The translations under genes and the position numbers were made by a program. Shown here piece by piece: positions 20,060-32,992 of a stretch of DNA of 64,000 nucleotides. The stretch is taken from positions 5,357,878 to 5,421,877 of the forward strand of contig LR746264.1 of NCBI GenBank assembly GCA_902729315.2, given 5' to 3'. The notes below the pieces were generated by a model. That model made no database searches, had not been told where the DNA came from, and was given only the letters and a program-made list of their open reading frames with translations. The first letter of the stretch is position 1. Every line of letters begins with the position of its first letter. This stretch comes from Spirodela intermedia (taxonomy: Eukaryota; Streptophyta; Magnoliopsida; Alismatales; Araceae).

Positions 20060-23000
20060 ATGATTTACACTGCAATTGACACATTTTATTTGACGGATGA
20101 GCAGTTGAAAGATTCCCCTTCTCGGAAAGATGGAATAGATGAGGCCACAGAAACAACTCTTCGGATCTATGGCTGCGACCTCATTCAGGAGAGTGGGATC
20201 TTACTTCGATTGTATCCTTTTTAAGTCTCTGAATTTGATTATATTTTATTTGCTTGTATTGCATTTCCCAGTGTCTTCTGTGATGTAGGTATCTTCTCGT
20301 GGAAGTTGGATTGTTGGGGAACATTTCTTATTTTTTAATTATTTTTCCCGTGCGTTTACGTCATTTGTTCTATCATGCATTATGTTTATCTTGACTTCTT
20401 CAGACCGCAAGCTGTCATGGCCACAGGACAAGTTCTTTTCCACAGATTCTATTGCAAAAAGTCTTTTGCCCGGTTTGGTGTGAAGGTAACGCTCTATACC
20501 TCTATTTCTCCCTTCACCTCCTCCTCTGTCTCCCCTATAAAAGTTGTGGGCCAAATGACTTGGGTAACACAGACGTTGCATATGGAAATTAGTTTTCTGG
20601 TTAGCTTGCCAAGTGCAAGCCTACCATAGGTGGTGGCACAGGAGTGATTCTTCGCCAACTGAGAATGCTTCTTTATGTGTTTTCTCTTTGACAAAAGAAT
20701 GAAATGAAACTGAGAATTCTTCTTTGTTTTTTTTCTCATTGATAAAGAATGAATTGTAACCGAGAATGCTTCTTTTTTGTGTTTTCTCTCTGCCCAAAGA
20801 ATGAACTAAAACTGACAATGCTTCTTTCTGTGTTTTCTCTTTGACCAAAGAATGACCTGAAACTTAGAATGCTTCTTTGTGTGTTTTCTCTTTGAACAAA
20901 GAATGAACTGAAACTTAGAATGCTTCTTTGTGTGTTTTCTCTTTGACCAAAGAATGAACTGAAACTTAGAATGCTTCTTTCTGTGTTTTCTCTTTGACCA
21001 AAGAATGAACTGAAACTTAGAATGCTTCTTTGTGTGTTTTCTCTTTGACCAAAGAATGAACTGAAACTTAGAATGCTTCTTTGTGTGTTCTCTCTTTGAC
21101 TGAAAGAAGGAACTGAAACCGAGACGTTCTCTATTATTACATGTGTTAAAGTCATGGCCATTCCATGTCTCTCAAAGCAATTTCTGTTGCATGGCTAGAA
21201 TCCTGCTGTTCAAAATTCATCTAAGGAAAGAATCATCACTAATTCCCAAGGACAACTAAAATGTACATTTTTTATCCCTTTTATGGTACTTGAATACAGA
21301 TATTCATATTATTAGCTTTTTCTTTTTTTATATAGAGGGTCGCTGCAAGTTGTGTATGGTTAGCCTCGAAACTGGAGGAGTGTCCAAGAAAAGCCAAGCA
21401 TGTGATTATAGTTTTTCACAGAATGGAATGAAGAAGGGAGAATCTGCCGATACAACATTTTGACGTTTTTTCAAAGGTGAGCTTGCTTTTAATCCATTTC
21501 CTTTTGATCCCACAAAGTATGCTGTTGATTATATGCTTTTCAGATAGTACGATTAATAGCTTGTTCTTTCAACTGTGCATACGGTTATTCTCGATTTTTG
21601 TGTCTCCATACTGTCCTTCAACCCTACAATATGCATTCATCTTTCTCGATTTTTTGTTTATGTGCTGATCAGCAATCTAGTCCTGAACCGAAGACTGGGT
21701 TTAGCGATATTGACTATAAAATAATAAGTTAATAATATTTCTTGTATTTTAATCAACTAGAAGATAATTATGCACAGCTGACATTCGTGGTTTCTCTACA
21801 GAAATATAAAGAGTTGATTCAAACAGAACAAGATCTTTTAAAGGAAATGGGCTTCATCTGCCATGTCGAGCACCCCCATAAATTCATATCCAATTACCTT
21901 GCCACCCTCGGAGCACCTCTTGAGCTCAGGCAGGAGGCATGGAACCTAGCCAATGATAGGTACTCGCAAATACTAATAATTTTTATTAAATTATCGTGTG
22001 TAATGTTGTGGGCTTGTTTATTTAAATAAAATATGAACAAATTTCAGCATAGAACGTTAGTGTGTTCCTCTTATGTGTTTATTTTTATTTTTCGTCCTTA
22101 GAATGAAATGTACTTGTTGTTTGTTCTGCATCCTATTACAGATGTCTGAACCGTAGAAAATGTGAAAGGGGGAAATGGGGAAGTTTGTAGGTATATATTG
22201 TACTCAGAAGAAACGGATCTGCTGTAAATTTTTAAAAGGAAATCAAAATATGGTTAAAAAAGGCAACATATAAAAAATCTGGGCACATTGAGTCGAAAAC
22301 CTGCTTTCCTTACCTCTGAGCTACCAAGAGTCAGTGAACTTAGAAGAAGAACTACACCAAAAAAACTTATTCATAAGTTTCGTCAAATTAATCTTTTCTC
22401 TCTGCTGCAAGGTTCAACTTACGTAAATATGGCCCGGGTTAAATATAGTAAAACATAAAGTTCCCGGGAAGATGAAGGGTTCTTAATAGCAAACCTTAGT
22501 TTTTTTGGTTCTCTTATTCCGTTTATCTTTCTCTTCCTCCCTCCCCCTCTTGTGGGTTTCTTCCTCCTTTTTGAGATCAGAATGGATTAAAAAAGGATAT
22601 TTCTGAACTTTGCAAGATGCGATTTAGTTTAAGATGCGTTCATTCCTTCAGCTGATGCCATGCCCAGCTAGCATTTCTCCTGTCACTAAATTATGATATC
22701 TCTTGTTTTACGTAGCTTGAGAACAACGCTATGTGTCCGATTCAAGAGTGAGGTCGTAGCTTGTGGAGTTGTGTACGCGGCAGCACGCAGGTTCCAAATT
22801 CCACTACCTGAGAACCCACCGTGGTGGCTGGTTTTTGAGGCAGATAAGGCCGGAATCGAACAAGTGTGCAGAGTACTTGCACACCTGTACAGTCTCCCCA
22901 AAGCCCAGTATATTTCTGTGTGCAAAGAAAAAGATTCATTCACAGCGATAACTAGAACTCCAGAGGCGCAGGCTCCAAAGGTATCAGATACTGTGTACTT

Positions 23001-23862
23001 GTTGGTCTCTTCAGTTTCGTTCTTCTGTGGTTGGTAATGGTAATGGTAATGATCTCTCTCTCTCTCTCTCTGTCTCCCTCTCTCTCATTGAATCACTCGA
23101 ACAGGAAAGTCCGCAGGATGATTCAGCAAGCAACAATGTGCCCCCAAAGACATTGATAGATTTAGACGCTACTCTTTCGAAAGAGGTGAGAACAAGAATG
23201 TCGATTGACAAATTGAAGGAGACGAAGAAGAGCGACGATGATACTAAATCTGTGCCAGGCGATGGAGAAGCCAAAGATGACCTGGCTAGGAAGCCCAAGA
23301 TCGGTGACCACAGGTCCGACATAGATGGCGACAGGAGCAGGGAAAGAGAAAAGGAGCGGCCAAAGGCTAGGGACCGTGAGAGGAGCAGAGAATACGATGG
23401 CGAGAGGGAGAGCAGCCGAGACTATGACAGGGCCAGAGGTTCGGAGAAAAGTGACCGGGACAAGGAGAAGCTCAGGGATCGAAACAGGCGATCCTCCAGG
23501 GACAAGGCGTCCAGTAATCATCGAACCCGTCTTCTCTGTCTTATCTCCTGGTTACGATTCAGTTCCTGTTCTCCAAGCTAGCATTTAAGAAGACGATCAG
23601 TCTTCCTTAGAAATAATAAGATTTTTGCTATCCATCGCCTTAAAATCTTTGACTGAATTCGTCTTTATGATCTTTGGTTTAGGCCATTCTGAGAGGTCAA
23701 GGCGCCATTCCTCCAGAGGTGAGCCATCTAGCAGCTCAGGGGTACTTGCCCTGTGAATAGCGCTGACTTTCCATCTCTCTTTCAGACCATGGAGGTCACC
23801 ACGGCTCTTCACACTCATCTCGCGAGAAGGATCATCGGCATCGGTACCACCCATACTCATAG
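20060..23862 (+). pseudogene. Cyclin-L (CYCL1) copy 1, disrupted by a nonsense codon
   Basis: Eight coding exons align with the intact copy at 33989: 20060..20211, 20404..20485, 21336..21476, 21802..21959, 22716..22980, 23105..23513, 23683..23718 and 23786..23862. Exon 3 contains an in-frame TGA at 21429-21431 where copy 2 has TGC, cutting the cyclin box after FHRME. Exon 4 also lacks four residues and has unusual changes (KYKELIQTEQDLL against KYTELKNDLIRTERHLL). The presumed promoter/leader start is missing as well. All splice sites are otherwise intact and most exons are near-identical to copy 2, including the Arg/Ser/Asp/Glu-rich RS-type tail. A transcript would be a target for nonsense-mediated decay. 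Read-through or editing cannot be excluded, but pseudogene is the simplest reading. Confidence 0.85.
20655..21120. repeat. 51-bp minisatellite in intron 2 of cyclin-L copy 1
   Basis: About nine tandem, imperfect units of 51 bp, each with the core AGAATGCTTCTTT and TTTTCTCTTTGACCAAAG. Because 51 is a multiple of three, one antisense frame stays open for 141 codons and encodes a repeating QRENTQRSILSFSSFFG. The unit order is the same in copy 2 (34585-35045), so the array predates the last homogenisation. Confidence 0.85.
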
Positions 23863-26099
23863 ATTTGGGAACTCTTTCTATCATCTCTGACTCTGTAAAT
23901 CTGAAAATTGCATCAGGTAGTAACTGAACGTCAACAAACTCTATCACCTTGTGGAAATCAATTCAGATTCTCTTTGATATTATGAAAATCCAGTCAAATT
24001 CTATCGATTATTGTGGAGATCTGATAGACCCCTAGTGGACCTAACCTACTTCAGAAGGAGAAAAAACGTCCAACAACTATCCTGAGATCAATTAGGAAAG
24101 GGCTATTAAATTATTTCCCAAGCATGGGAAGTATATTAGGGTTGGGCTAGGGTATATGAGGGTGGAGGAATTGCATTGTTCCGGCAAGAGATAGAGGGCC
24201 CTCTTGAGTGGTCATCATTGGATGCCTAGAGTTTCTTTGAGGGCCCTAAACTCTTTATTCTTATTATTGCTTTGATCTTCTTTTCTATTACTCTTACTAT
24301 TCTGATTTGGAGTTTCATCAAATTGGTATCAAAGTGTGGCTTGATGACTCTCAAAATTAATGATGGAATAATTGACAACTTAGAGAAGGAGATAGAAGAA
24401 TTTAATGACGACTTGAGGTTGACTGTTGGAAAGAGAGAGTCAGCTATAAAGATTGTTAGAGTTAGATGTGGAACTGAGGCGGAAATCAAAGTTGATTTAC
24501 AGAGGCTATTAATGATAGAGAAAAATGCAAAGGGAATGGATGGCAACAGAGCTCAATTGATGAGGTCAATGGAGATATTGATGCTACAATCAATGCAATT
24601 ACATGCACTAAAAGAAAACCTCAAATGATGGGGAGAATCGAGTTAGAGAAGGTGGAAGACTGTCGTAGGAGATGAGACACAAATGTAGAAACATGAAAGA
24701 ACATAGCAAAAGGTGGAAAACACTTTCAACTTTACATTGTGAATGGGACATAGCTACTATGTCAAGTACAAGAAGGGTGGGCAATGCTCGAAAATGTATA
24801 TGAGAGAGTTTTACTTTGTGATGAATCAAATGATAGAGGTTGAGAAGTTAATCAGAATTAGAGTGAGCTTCAAGGATGTAGCATTAGTGTGGTTCCACTA
24901 GACCGATGAAAGGAACCCATTCATGAACTAGAAAGATCTTAAATACTAATTACTAAAGTGTTTTGTCTCCTCATATGTAAGTAGTTTATGTGAACATTTT
25001 CTAGATATTAGGTAAATATGGATCAGTTGCATAATGTAGATGAGATTTTGAGTTAATGTCGTCCTATATGAAATAATTACTTGAGGAGATGTTGGAAAGT
25101 ATCTTACTCAAAGGACTGAAGTATGAAATTAAAATCTAAGTTACATTTTAATGGCCTCTAGTCGACTAAACATCTAATCAATTCATAGATGTTAAGACCC
25201 AATTGATATAGGGAGACAAATACATGTTCAAGTTGAGGAGAGACTAGAAGCTCAAACCCCATTTCAAATATAGTAAATGATTCAATTAGATTTGTAGACC
25301 CAACATTGGGCAGAGTTGTGAATTAGGGTTTCAAATTACTATTATCAAAGGAAGCTCATTTAAAAACTTACATGAGGGCACTAAGAGGTAATTAAATGTG
25401 ACAAAGGTGGAACTCTAAATGCAAAGAGTGAAAGGAGTACATTTATCTTGTAATGAAAAATCTCCACCATAACATGATTGTAAGAAAAAGCTGTAGACCT
25501 TTTTAGTTAATGAGGATGATTAAGAACTAGATAGAAATTTAGAAGATGACACAATGGAAGTAATGAAAAAGGGAAAGACCTAAGGACCAAGTTAAGAGTA
25601 ATGGAACATCTTGAGTGGTCCCTTAATTTAGTGGCAAGGTTAACTAATTCAAGCTTCATAAAACTTTGAAGGAAAGTGGGCACTAAAGGAGTTACATTTT
25701 TTATTGATTCTGGTGCCACTTACAATTTTATATCAACATAGTTAATGGAACAACTAAGGCTTCTCCTAACATCAATATTTGATTATGAGGTGGTGAAGAC
25801 ATAAGAGTGGTTGTGAAAGGAAGAGGTACATGTAAAATAGTGATGCTTGAATTCTAAAGATTGATTGTGGTAAAAAAATTATTTCCTCTATGTTTGGATA
25901 GCACTAACATTATACTCAATATGCAATGGATGAGGATCATCAAAACTATGGAAGTAAATTAGAATTAACTATTGATGAAGTTTTTTATGAATAGTATAAT
26001 AATAGTCTTAAAGGGGGGCCAAAGTCTTTATAAGTTTGACATTTTTAAATTTTTTTTACTTTGTGAACTAAATCAATAATGAATATTGATAGAGTTGTA

Positions 26100-27100
26100 T
26101 GAAATAAGCAAGGTAAATAAATTTCACATATTTTTTGTCCTTATAAGTTTGATGTGACAACTCACAAATAGTAGTAAGATGTTGAAGTATTCTAAGATAA
26201 GAAATCAAAACTCAATACAATAATGATGTAGCCCAAGACACAAGTTAAAGTTTCAACTTTGAATTTGGGCCCACTTACCTTAAATTTAGGTTATAAAGTA
26301 AAAAGTGCTAAAAAAAGAGCCCACATAAGTCACTAGTGGGCTGGAGGTTTGAAAAATAATATTTATTTTCTATTTTATGTCCTTTCACTTTTAGAAGGTA
26401 CTTTATGTCTCTTTCCTTCTAGAAGAGACTTTAATGTGGTTCAATCTGTACTTAAAATTTGTTAAGGATCTCTGACTATTGAAGTTTGTACCTAAGATTT
26501 TTTTAGTATATCTACTCATTAGAGTTCATTTTAGGTCATTTCAGAGTTAGTCAAAGTATTTTTAGAAGATCTGTCTAAGATTTCAATCTATTAAAGTCTC
26601 TTTTAAGCTATTTCAGAGTTAGTCAGACTTTGTCCCCATAATCTATCAGGATCCTATTTTTGAGAATGACTAACTTCCTTTCTAGGCCAATATAAAGGCC
26701 CCCATTGTAACTTGAGGTTTTTACTTTTTTAGTTGAATCAATTTTCTCTATTGTGAAAATCTTTCTCTCTTATTTGTGGATTCAAGCACCCCTTTGTGGA
26801 TTCAAGGGTTGAAGACTCTGAATATGTGAATTTAGAAGCTGATTTCTTTCCTAAGATTGGAGCTTTGTGAATTCAAGCCCAGATTCTTGTTTATCTTTCG
26901 CGTTATTATTGTGTCAAATAAAGAGAACAAAACAAGTAGTTGAAGCCTAGAAGGGAAATTCTATAGTAGAGAGTCATTGTGATAATCATTTGAGAGGGCT
27001 ATCTTTCTCTCACAAGTCATTATTGAAAAAATTATTCTCCCCTTCTCTCCTTTGTCTCATGTCTTAATAACCATTTCCCCAAATCAAGTCTTTTTAGTGA
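26100..27100. repeat. LTR-like or retrotransposon leader-like segment
   Basis: About 26150-26990 reads like a retrotransposon LTR/leader: GC-poor, with a run of GTGGATTCAAG/GTGAATTCAAGC repeats near 26780-26880 and short W-rich tracts. There is no coding potential. It may be the far LTR of the gypsy-type element or part of another insertion. Confidence 0.3.
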
Positions 27101-27370
27101 TTTACTTAATTGCCCTTAGTATGGTTGTCGCTTGATACACTCCTACCCCTTAATTGCCTCATACCCTTATGGAGTGGGAGGGAGGGAGGCTAACAATACT
27201 TATCCTTGTGAACTTCACATTTTCCTCAAGGTGAAATCTATGAAATTATTGTTGAATTGTGACTTTGAGTATCTAAACTCCTAAGTGATTTTGAAGTTTA
27301 GTAGGTGATAAATTCTCGTATGTCAAAAATCAATGGTTGCTTGTCTCTCAATTCTAGGAAATTTGATGAT

Positions 27371-27406
<36 letters not shown>

Positions 27407-27579
27407 TGAAGCCCTAAATCATTCTTACCCTTGGGTTTATCATATGATTGTTTTTTATACTAGACCATTAGTTACAATGTGAGTTGATAGGTTAGATAAT
27501 ATCAGCTTGGTCCATGACAACTAAAAAAAATTAACGGTAACTATACATAGTAGAAATAAAAGAATACTACATCATTCTC

Positions 27580-30300
27580 AATACCCCACTTCAAATAGGT
27601 GAATGTATATCATCTATTCCCAATTTGGATATAAGATGATGAAAACTATTTTTAGTAACTATATCCACAACTTAGTCACTTCGTGATATACATTATGCAT
27701 ATGGATCAGTCCACTAATGCATAATCCAATTCAATATCATATAACAAAACATCTAAAAAATAATCACTACTTTTAAAGGAGAAACATATTTATTGTTAGT
27801 TTATTATCATTATAGAATCGAATTAGATCATCTAACTCAATCTTCAAATTTCCAAGAATAATTTTCACCCATAATACTTCACATATACTTTAAGTCATGG
27901 CTTAGGACTTTGATTTTGCACTTATCTAGGCCACCACATTTTCATTTCTTAATTTGCTAAGTGATAAAACTACCTTTTAAGAATGTGCAATATCTTGAGG
28001 TAGATCTTTTTGTTGAGAATTGATTGTTCACAATCATCATTAATGTCAATCTTAAGTAACCTCGGTTGAACAAAGTATCTCTCTCCAGTGTTCTTTTGAA
28101 ATAATATAATAACTTGAGTTACGCGTAGATGTATTTTTTTATATTGTGCATAAATTGACTAATTACACTCACTATATAAATAATATTAAGATACATATGA
28201 GACAAAAGAATCAATTTCCTAATCAACCTTTGATGCACTTTCTTGTTTATACCTTCAACTTCTTTAGTTTCACCAAGTTTAAGATTCAGATCTATCGACG
28301 TATTTATTGGTTTACATTTAATTTCTTCAATATTTTTGTAGTATATCCATAAGACACCTTTGATGGGATATGAAATTTTCTTAGAATGAGCTACTTCAAT
28401 CCCAAGTAAATATTTCAATCTTTTCAATGTTTAAATATCAAATTCTTTAGTTAGTCACTAATTTAAGTATTATTTTTCCTTTTCTTCATTCTCAATTAAA
28501 ACATTATCATTAAGTACACTAATAAGATTATATCTCTCTTAAAAAATGAGTGTTTAATAAAGATTCTATAATCTCTTTAGCTTTGTTTACATTTTATCAC
28601 AATCATGACCCTAGTGAATTGACTCGACTACACTCAAGGTGTTTGTTTAAGTCCATATTATATCTTCTTCAATTTACATACTACATTGAGACCTAATTTT
28701 TTTTCATAAAATGGTAGAACATACATGTAAATTTCTACCTTAATATATTTATTTAAAATTAATTTTAACTTAAAATTTATGTAAATTGTTATTAAAAATA
28801 TAATTTAAAATTATATTTATTTTTTACTATTGAAGTAAATGTTTCTAGGCAGTCAATATTACGTATATATATGTTAGCGAGTAATTGTAAATACCTATTT
28901 AAAGCCAACGACCTTTTCTAATTGGTAATATTTTTCTCAAGTATTTTTCTTATCTAGGTCCTTTATCTCTTCATTCATAGTTCATATCTACTTCTCGTTA
29001 GATAATATCTCAATAATTGTAATATAAATATTTATAGTATTTAAATTCATAAAGATATTATATAAGATAGTAAAAGACAATCATATAAAAGATAATATTA
29101 AATAGGAAATAATGTTTTTTTATTACATTATGTAGTTCCTTTCCTATTAGGGATATATAGGTCTTTCTTTTGGCTAGTATAAAGTTTAACGTCAAACATA
29201 ATAACCAAAAGGAAATTTATACCATATCTCATTGGAGTGAATACACCTTACCAAATCTCACATTTTCTAAGAAGAAATTAATGAGATCATGAGTGGTTGT
29301 GGAAGGTGGAGAAGGTAAAGAGTTGTCTTTGTTCAACTATAGGATTAAAATTAGGTAGCAAAGACATTGGATTAGGAGGAAATGATTCTCATTTTTGTAT
29401 GTAAAATTTTGATTCTCCCCCAAAAGATAGGAGGATGAAAAATAAGAATCAGCTTTGTTGAACTACACATGAATTAAAATATAAGTCTTTTTTGATGGAG
29501 GATGATATAACCTATAACCTTTATGAGATTGAAAATTCCTAATAAAAGTATATTTGAACTCTCTGAAATATAATGTATCCCTATGGTGTTTATGTATATA
29601 AAAAAATATTATACACCCAAAAACCTTAGAAGTAAGTTTATTTTTTTAGCAAAACATTGGGATAAAATAATGGCAATATTTCAATTATAATTGTAAATTT
29701 TAAGACCTTAGAAGGAGATGATTTATTAAATGAATAGATGATAAGACTGCTTAGCCACAACAAGACTTAGATACATGCTTTCGGAAGAGAAGAGTTAGAG
29801 TTACCACAAGTAAATGACTATTTTTTCATTCAAAAACCTCATTTTGTTATAATGTATACACATGATGACTCATGTATTATACTTTACATATAAAAATATG
29901 AGATGAGATATGTATGAAATATTCAAATCTTTTTATAGTAAAATAAAATTAAGAAAATATAATATTAACATCTAATTTATATTTTAGTTAGAAGATCCAT
30001 TTAACATGAGTATGGCTCTGTGTTCTACAAACTTTTGAAATAATGGAAGGATCCCATATATCAATATGAATATGGAAAATAAGTAGAGCTTCTTATATTA
30101 TTTACAAGAAAAATAACATGTTTATATTTTATAAATTCATAAAAAATATAATATAAATTTGGAACAAATATGGAAAAATATTTTATTATTGCAAAAAAGA
30201 GATAGTAAAATATGTTTTTGATGATAGATTAGATGTTTACATGTCTTGTGAGTGGGAGGATCAACTTCCCACTCACATATCATTTTTAGATGAAAATTAT
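27580..30300 (-). mobile_element. Decayed Ty1/copia polyprotein nested inside the gypsy-type element
   Basis: Reading the minus strand, copia pol parts appear in the expected order. Integrase core pieces (FHIHIDIWDP) lie at about 30110-30000, AVLSSIHLINH-like at about 29750, and the integrase C-terminal domain (VFGC ... FKYTFI ... KGYRLYH) at about 29640-29480. The reverse transcriptase/RNase H link (MKRLKYLLGIEVAHSKK ... LILLSHMYLN) is at 28427-28119, and the RNase H end (LIRFYNDNK ... SKLGIDDIY-like) at about 27850-27590. Many stops and frameshifts make it non-functional. It lies in opposite orientation between the two gypsy LTRs. Confidence 0.7.
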
Positions 30301-31315
30301 ATATCATCCACACATTTGAGGTGGTGAATTGTTGCTTGGAAATTTATTTATATTTCTTCACATGTGAGAGACCATGAAAATAGAAATAGTTTATTGGGTT
30401 TACTATTGATAAAATACTATTTATCACTCTTTTGCAAAATTCACCTATTTCAAAATAGTTTATAAGTGCAGCTTTAGTGCAATGATAATTGTAAGAATGT
30501 GATACAATTTTGGACCACTTAAACCAATATTTTTATTCCTTTATAAACAAGAGTGAAGTCTCAATTTAATGGAAAACATTGAGTCATATATTATTATGTG
30601 GTAATTTGTTGTCTATTAAAAATAATAATAACTTATATATTATATTATCTAGCACTTAAATAAAATGAAAAGATATGTTTATATTACTTTGGTCCCTATC
30701 AAATATGAGAAAAATTGATCAAATTGTCTACCAATTATCATTACCTTGTAATACATAAACTCATTCCATGCTTCATATCTTGTAATTTAAGAAGACCTTT
30801 GACGTTTAGGACCATAAATCGTTACTTCTTTCAATGTTAGTGGTAGAATTAAACTAAGCCTTTAATTCACAAGAGATATTCCTAGTGCACCATACAACCA
30901 AAAAAAATAGAGGTATTGATTCAATGAGACAATCTTCTTACTTTTGAAGCCACATGAGAATATACAAATGCATTACAACAACATTTTTTGTACTTTTACC
31001 TTAAAGATAAAGTGTCTCTCATTGGAGGGTGTAATGATAGACCTTTACTAGGTGTAACTCATTCTAGAAGGAGAAAGAAACCCAAAAATTATCTTAAGAT
31101 CAAATAAAAAATAGCTCTTAAGTCATTTTCCTACTGTGGTGAAGGATATTTGGGTTAGATCATGGGAAATGATTGGGAAGAATTGCATAGTTACACCAAA
31201 GAAGATCAGTGGTGCTCTCAAAAAACCATCATCTCAATGTTTGGGGCTCCTTTGAAGACTATAATTTTTTTTTATTGGTATTACTTTGATATATCTTTTC
31301 TTGCTATCCCAATTG

Positions 31316-32209
31316 TTCTATCAAGATTCAATCACATTCTATTATATATCAAAGAAATAATATTATCATATACTTTTATTATTAACAAAGTTGCATTTGA
31401 TTGTATTAATTATTGATGAGATTCAATCTAATTATATTCATCACTGTGAAAAATTTATTTTGTTCTATTAATTATTGTGACTCTTATAACATTACTCTAT
31501 CTAGTGAAGAAATTCGATCATATTCCATCAATTATTATGGGATTTCTGTAGCACTATTGGTTTCAATAGGAAACTTGAGATTTTGGTTCTTAAAGACCCA
31601 TTGTAGGTAGCCATGAGTTCATGGTGGGGGTTGACTATGATGGGCCAAAAGTTTGACTATGATGCTTTCTTAAAGACCAATGTTGTGTGTGCCCTCTCTT
31701 TCTTAAACACTTGTCACATTAAATAAGTATCTGAAAATACAGAACTCCTCTTAAATTATTTTGAGCATAAAAAGACATTCACATAATTTCCCAAGTTTGG
31801 AAAACTATTATGTATTTAGCATCATCAAAGGAGTGGGCTCATATTCTTCAAAACTATTTTCGGGCATGCCCTACATTTCAAAACTCATATTAATTTTGTT
31901 TTTTCTTTAAAAACTTTTGGAACATTAAACAAGTGTGTATAAACACCAAGATTTTGTTACATTGTTTCAAGTAATTTTCAAGGGCATTCATATAATTTTC
32001 AAGCTTCAAAAATCTTATGTATCTTGCTTTGACATGTTAGAGATTTAAATGCAAAAAGTATCTCTCTCCCAATCAACTTGGTTGAGTTGGACATAAATTT
32101 AACACAAAAGTTTAAATTATTTATAATTTTAGTCCTTTAACACAGAAATTATATTTCTCTAAATAATATCTATTTTAATAAATCTAGTACTTAAGATTTG
32201 TGCTACAAT
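31316..32209. other. Continuation of the cyclin-L copy 1 downstream flank
   Basis: After the LTR element, the sequence resumes matching the flank of copy 2: 31320-31600 resembles 37930-38210 (degenerate repeats around GAAATTC and a common GTTTCAATAGGAAAC), and 31730-32200 resembles about 39370-39660. No gene. Confidence 0.55.
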
Positions 32210-32380
32210 TGTCCTTTTAGGAATATTACCCAATGGACCAATCTGATGTGTGTTTGGCCCAAATGGCTTCAGTATCAAACCACGGCCCATTATAGGTAGA
32301 TGAGGCCATTACATAGACTCTTGTGGAGTAGGACCTCTTGGGGGAGAGGATTTTCCCACTTGCACAGAGGTTTGAATAGT
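32210..32380 (+). pseudogene. Truncated relic of the p31comet promoter and leader
   Basis: This segment aligns by eye with 39670-39840, directly upstream of the p31comet start codon (shared CACGGCCCATT, GGGGGAGAG, ATTTTCCC and TTTGAA-AGT). Homology stops at 32380, equivalent to 39840, 32 bp before the ATG. It marks the right end of the duplicated unit. Confidence 0.7.
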
Positions 32381-32690
32381 TTCCTCAAGCATTTAAGTTG
32401 GGTGGGTAACTGAGGAAAAATAAATTATAATTCTAAAAAATACATAAATGAATTTCAGTAATCCTTTTAAAATTTGATATATTTTTTATGATTTTAATTG
32501 TAGAATGGGAAATATGTAGCATTTTTACCATTGAGTTTCCTCATGCATTGAAGTTGGGTAATTGAGGTGCATAAAATTATTATCCTAAAAAATATATAAA
32601 TGAATTTCTGCTACCCTTTTTAAATTCGATGGTTTTTTTATGATTATAATTATAGAATGGGAATATATGCACCATTTTTACTAATGAATT
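32381..32690. repeat. Tandem pair of about 147-bp repeats at the duplication junction
   Basis: About 32381-32526 and 32527-32690 are similar to each other. Each starts TTTCCTCA-GCATT-AAGTTGGG, then AACTGAGG or AATTGAGG, then CTAAAAAATA, ATAAATGAATTTC and a TTATGATT block. They sit exactly between the p31comet relic and the left end of cyclin-L copy 2. Confidence 0.65.
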
Positions 32691-32957
32691 AATATCTGTA
32701 AATTTAAAGAAAAATATGCACTTGGAGATTACGTAAAATGGGAATTTGATTTGAAGTACGGAGCTTACTGATAAAAAGAATGTTTTCAAATAATACTGCC
32801 TAGAATGGTATACAAATTCTTTATTTTCATTATTTAAATAAATGAATGGCACGGTCTGTTTTCACAATTTTTAAAATTTAAATTTTACATTGTAATTTTA
32901 CAACGCCCTTCCCTGTTTCTTCAACCGCTTTAAGCCCTAGCTCTCCTTCGCCACACC

Positions 32958-32992
<35 letters not shown>

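Larger units (their letters stand above)
24022..31315 (+). mobile_element. Decayed Ty3/gypsy-type LTR element in the 3' flank of cyclin-L copy 1
   Basis: Two similar long terminal repeats are seen, both starting TGATAGACC: about 24022-24310 and about 31035-31315. Just inside the first is a primer-binding site matching initiator tRNA-Met (TGGTATCAAAGT, 24324-24335). A gag-like frame starts at 24344 (about 94 codons, then broken). The aspartic protease motif DSGATYNFIS is readable at about 25700-25740 and a following ILNMQWM-like segment near 25915. All frames are full of stops and no reverse transcriptase of this element is visible, so it is dead. At the matching place in cyclin-L copy 2 (about 37965) the element is absent. 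Confidence 0.65.

Noticed and set aside
20655-21120. CRISPR-like appearance of regularly spaced repeats
   Set aside because: Contiguous 51-bp minisatellite without unique spacers, in a plant intron.
20736-21161. 141-codon antisense frame with repeating QRENTQRSILS units (also 34665-35090)
   Set aside because: It follows the 51-bp minisatellite period inside a cyclin-L intron; low complexity, no family features.
26416-26425. Another CTTCTAGAAG palindrome in the transposon block
   Set aside because: No gene follows; likely part of retroelement sequence, so not counted with the heat cluster.
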